This document shows, one piece after another, positions 6,974-8,457 of a DNA stretch of 8,457 nt. The notes under the pieces were generated by a model. It saw only the letters and a program-made list of their open reading frames with translations. It made no database searches and was not told the origin of the DNA. The position numbers and the translations under genes are program-made. The first letter of the stretch is position 1, and every line of letters begins with the position of its first letter. Source of the DNA: an uncultured Ruminococcus sp. Lineage in GTDB: Bacteria; Bacillota; Clostridia; Oscillospirales; Acutalibacteraceae. The stretch lies in the NCBI GenBank assembly GCA_902772795.1, contig CACYBZ010000093.1:1-8457 (forward strand), in the 5' to 3' direction.

Positions 6974-6996
6974 ACGTTAACGTAAAGAAAGGAGGG
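6974..6996 (+). promoter_or_regulatory. 10-bp palindrome beside a strong ribosome binding site
   Basis: ACGTTAACGT at 6974-6983 is a perfect palindrome lying about 80 bases into the predicted leader. It is followed closely by AAAGGAGGG (6988-6996), which serves the downstream start. A second ATG at 7003 has better spacing (seven bases from GGAGG) than the first at 7000 (four bases). The palindrome could be an operator, but it is short and may be chance. Confidence 0.35.
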
Positions 6997-6999
6997 AGA

Positions 7000-7497
7000 A
7001 TGATGAGTTCATATGAAGATATGTATTTTTTTGAACACAGAATATTGCCGTATTATTTCTATACCTATCAGTCATCGTTTGTTATCGCATTGCTGGAAGA
7101 CGGAAATTTTATTTTTCAACTTATGGACGGATTGTTCGAGGAAGATGATGATGAATATGATGATGACCACACCGTTTTCTATACGGAAGAGGATTTCAGT
7201 TGTGGACTTGTTTACTCAAAATATGACATCAATGTTATTATGATTGAGTATCCTTCTCCCGAAAGAGAATTGTTATGTTACAGTACGTTTTTGTTTTTCG
7301 ATATCGGTTTTGAAAGACCCCTGTTTATCACAGTAGAAAGCACGCTACATTCTGAACAGCAGATTCCGTTTATCTGTTCATGGATACCTGACAGTAACGG
7401 TGATTTTCTGCATATAGTTTATCATACCTGTACCATGAACAACAAGAAAAATTTTTTTGACGCACTGGCAATTTATAAAAAGGAATTCCATTTGTAG
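7000..7497 (+). CDS. Unrecognised small acidic protein
   Basis: I do not recognise this 165-residue protein. It begins MMSSYEDMYFFEHRILPYYFY and is rich in aromatic residues (Phe and Tyr), with no signal peptide and no clear membrane helix, so it is probably cytoplasmic. A striking acidic run, EEDDDEYDDD at residues 47-56, splits two beta-rich parts; the second includes LLCYSTFLFFDIGFERPLF and ends in a helix NFFDALAIYKKEF. The pattern of strands separated by acidic loops resembles small immunity-type or regulatory proteins, but that is only an impression. The gene stands alone, has its own strong promoter (6862-6890), a leader of about 100 bases and a strong ribosome binding site, and is followed by a hairpin at 7526-7558. 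Either ATG (7000 or 7003) may start it. Coding status is well supported by those signals. Confidence 0.8.
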   Translation: MMSSYEDMYFFEHRILPYYFYTYQSSFVIALLEDGNFIFQLMDGLFEEDDDEYDDDHTVFYTEEDFSCGLVYSKYDINVIMIEYPSPERELLCYSTFLFFDIGFERPLFITVESTLHSEQQIPFICSWIPDSNGDFLHIVYHTCTMNNKKNFFDALAIYKKEFHL

Positions 7498-7525
7498 GTA
7501 ATACATTGTTTATTTTCTGATTGTA

Positions 7526-7558
7526 ATCCCCGTTGGAAACGCTGTTTCTGACGGGGAT
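7526..7558 (+). terminator. Hairpin after the small acidic protein gene, possible terminator
   Basis: A 15-pair stem (ATCCCCGT at 7526-7533 with ACGGGGAT at 7551-7558, extended inwards by two G-T wobbles and GAAAC/GTTTC) closes on a GCT loop. It starts 28 bases after the stop codon. Only a weak AT stretch (AAATTT) follows, so termination may be partial or may be supported by the downstream repeat. Confidence 0.5.
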
Positions 7559-7565
7559 AAATTTG

Positions 7566-7745
7566 TGAGAGGCATTGCCCCTCAACCCCATCAGGGCTCC
7601 GCCCCTGAACCCCGCAAGCCTTTAAAAGGGCTTGACCGAAACTTTAAAGCGAAATTTGCTGTCGCAGATTTCGGACAACGTAGGGAAAATATTCCGAACG
7701 AAGTGAGCTTGAAAAAGTTTTGTCCAACTTTTTCAAAAGTGGATG
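7566..7745. repeat. GC-rich hairpin-bearing intergenic repeat of Ruminococcus type
   Basis: This non-coding stretch is a string of short inverted repeats: TGAGAGGCA/TGCCCCTCA (7566-7584), TCAGGG/CCCTGA nearby, AAGCC/GGGCTT, CGAAAT/ATTTCG (7650-7655 with 7668-7673), and a perfect 11-bp stem TTGAAAAAGTT/AACTTTTTCAA (7709-7719 with 7726-7736). The phrase 'gggctccgcccctgaacccc' and the tail 'gaaaaagttttgtccaac' are of a kind I associate with dispersed intergenic repeats of Ruminococcus-like genomes. No credible gene lies here. Boundaries are estimates, and copy number cannot be seen from one window. Confidence 0.55.
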
Positions 7746-7776
7746 GGATTTTTAAGGACAAAGCCCTTAAACAGAC

Positions 7777-7810
7777 AAAAAACAGACGTGCTGTTAACAC
7801 GTCTGTTTTT
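7777..7810 (-). terminator. Intrinsic terminator of ftsZ (probably bidirectional)
   Basis: A perfect 13-bp stem (AAAAACAGACGTG at 7778-7790 with CACGTCTGTTTTT at 7798-7810) with a seven-base loop begins 10 bases after the ftsZ stop in the direction of that gene. Read on the - strand it ends in a run of T residues (TTTTTT then GTCTG). The opposite strand also ends in five T residues, so it can stop transcription from both sides. Confidence 0.88.
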
Positions 7811-7820
7811 ACGGCTTTAA

Positions 7821-8457
7821 TTATTTACGCTTAAATATCGACATAATGTCATAATAGGAATCATCATCATTTTCATTCAGTTTCTTGTTATGTGATGATG
7901 AACCGTAACTGTCTCTTGAAGAGCTGCTGTTGCCATAGCCGAAACTTCCGCCACCGCCACTGCTGAAACTACCACTGCCATAGCTTCCGCCGTTACTGAA
8001 ACTTCCGTTGGAACTACTATAGGACTCTCTGGAACTTCCTGCGTTATTACTATAACTGCTTTCTCTAGAACTGCTATGACCACCATTATAAGACTCTCTG
8101 GAATCGTAACTGTCTCTTGAATTGCTGGCATACGAATCTCTGTTATGCGAAGCTGGCTGAGCATAACTGTTTCTTCTCGGTTCGGGAGCAGACTGTTGTC
8201 TGGAATAACCGCCGTTACGTCTGTTGTTCATAGACTGTTGTTTTTCGTTATCCATCTGTCTTTGTTCAAATTCATCGTCTGACGCAAAACCTGTAGCGAT
8301 AACGGTAACGCTCATTTCATCTTCCATGTTCTCATCGAGAACTGCACCCCAGATAATGTTAGCGTCCATATCTGCCTGTTCGGTAATCATGGTTGACGCA
8401 ATGGAAATTTCATCAAGACCGATATCTGCTGATGCGGTGATATTGACAATAACACCC
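7821..8457 (-). CDS. ftsZ: Cell division protein FtsZ, C-terminal part (5' truncated by window edge)
   Basis: FtsZ is the tubulin-like GTPase that forms the division ring. Only its C-terminal part is present; the frame is open to the right edge. The end of the core is diagnostic: GVIVNITASADIGLDE, then DANIIWGAVLDENMEDE and VTVIATGF. After it comes a linker of about 139 residues (bases 7869-8285), much longer than the roughly 50 of Bacillus subtilis. It is dominated by Ser, Gly, Tyr, Asn and Arg, with six R-[D/E]-S-(S)-Y units and a Gly-rich part (SYGSGSFSSGGGGSFGYG). The last residues, DDDSYYDIMSIFKRK, match the acidic-hydrophobic-basic pattern of the conserved C-terminal peptide that binds FtsA, SepF or ZapA-type partners. 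A perfect hairpin terminator follows, so ftsZ is the last gene of its transcript. Confidence 0.97.
   Translation of the reverse strand, partial: GVIVNITASADIGLDEISIASTMITEQADMDANIIWGAVLDENMEDEMSVTVIATGFASDDEFEQRQMDNEKQQSMNNRRNGGYSRQQSAPEPRRNSYAQPASHNRDSYASNSRDSYDSRESYNGGHSSSRESSYSNNAGSSRESYSSSNGSFSNGGSYGSGSFSSGGGGSFGYGNSSSSRDSYGSSSHNKKLNENDDDSYYDIMSIFKRK

Noticed and set aside
7565..7834. 89-codon open frame on the + strand
   Set aside because: It runs through the intergenic repeat, the ftsZ terminator and into the ftsZ end; there is no ribosome binding site and the translation follows the hairpin repeats.
7900..8200. Possible CRISPR array or simple repeat locus
   Set aside because: The recurring short motifs are imperfect, irregularly spaced and in frame; they encode the R-[D/E]-S-Y units of the FtsZ linker.

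Overview
The window looks like chromosomal DNA of a Gram-positive anaerobe of class Clostridia, most likely a Ruminococcus-type member of the Oscillospiraceae. This is inferred from AT-leaning sequence, strong AGGAGG ribosome binding sites, a LytS/YesM-type histidine kinase, a DUF5685/J-domain gene pair, an FtsZ with a Ser/Gly/Tyr/Arg-rich tail, and a GC-rich intergenic repeat of a kind I associate with these genomes. No marker fixes the species.

Layout from left to right. (1) The 3' part of a membrane-bound sensor histidine kinase runs off the left edge on the + strand. (2) Its stop codon lies inside a 206-bp near-palindromic element (1000-1205), followed by a short leader. (3) A two-gene + strand cassette with overlapping ends follows (1334-2257 and 2241-4562). 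It encodes phage-tail-like proteins carrying SGNH-hydrolase folds; the second has a full catalytic set, while the first appears to lack the nucleophile. The first gene seems to start at a non-canonical ATA and the second at TTG. A strong hairpin terminator (4578-4613) closes the cassette. (4) A convergent, tightly packed - strand operon lies next: a DUF5685 protein (6676-5795), a J-domain/TPR protein with a Cys-rich tail (5802-5182), and a polytopic membrane protein (5174-4629). (5) An AT-rich divergent promoter region leads rightward into a small unrecognised acidic protein (7000-7497), which has a convincing extended -10 promoter. (6) A repeat- and hairpin-rich intergenic stretch (7498-7820) separates it from the 3' end of ftsZ, which is read on the - strand and cut by the right edge.

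Working relationships. The tail-like pair probably forms one appendage or surface-acting esterase unit, because the genes overlap and share the SGNH theme. No capsid, terminase, integrase or holin gene is visible, so it looks orphaned or domesticated within this window. The three - strand genes overlap or nearly touch and are probably translated together; the DUF5685 and J-domain proteins are both unusually rich in cysteine, which suggests a shared metal- or redox-linked job. ftsZ is the only clearly housekeeping gene. Its C-terminal linker is long and of unusual low-complexity composition.

The points most worth following up are the 206-bp palindrome fused to the kinase stop codon, the apparent ATA start, the serine-less SGNH partner, the isoprenoid-synthase-like acidic motifs in the DUF5685 protein, and the FUS-like FtsZ linker.
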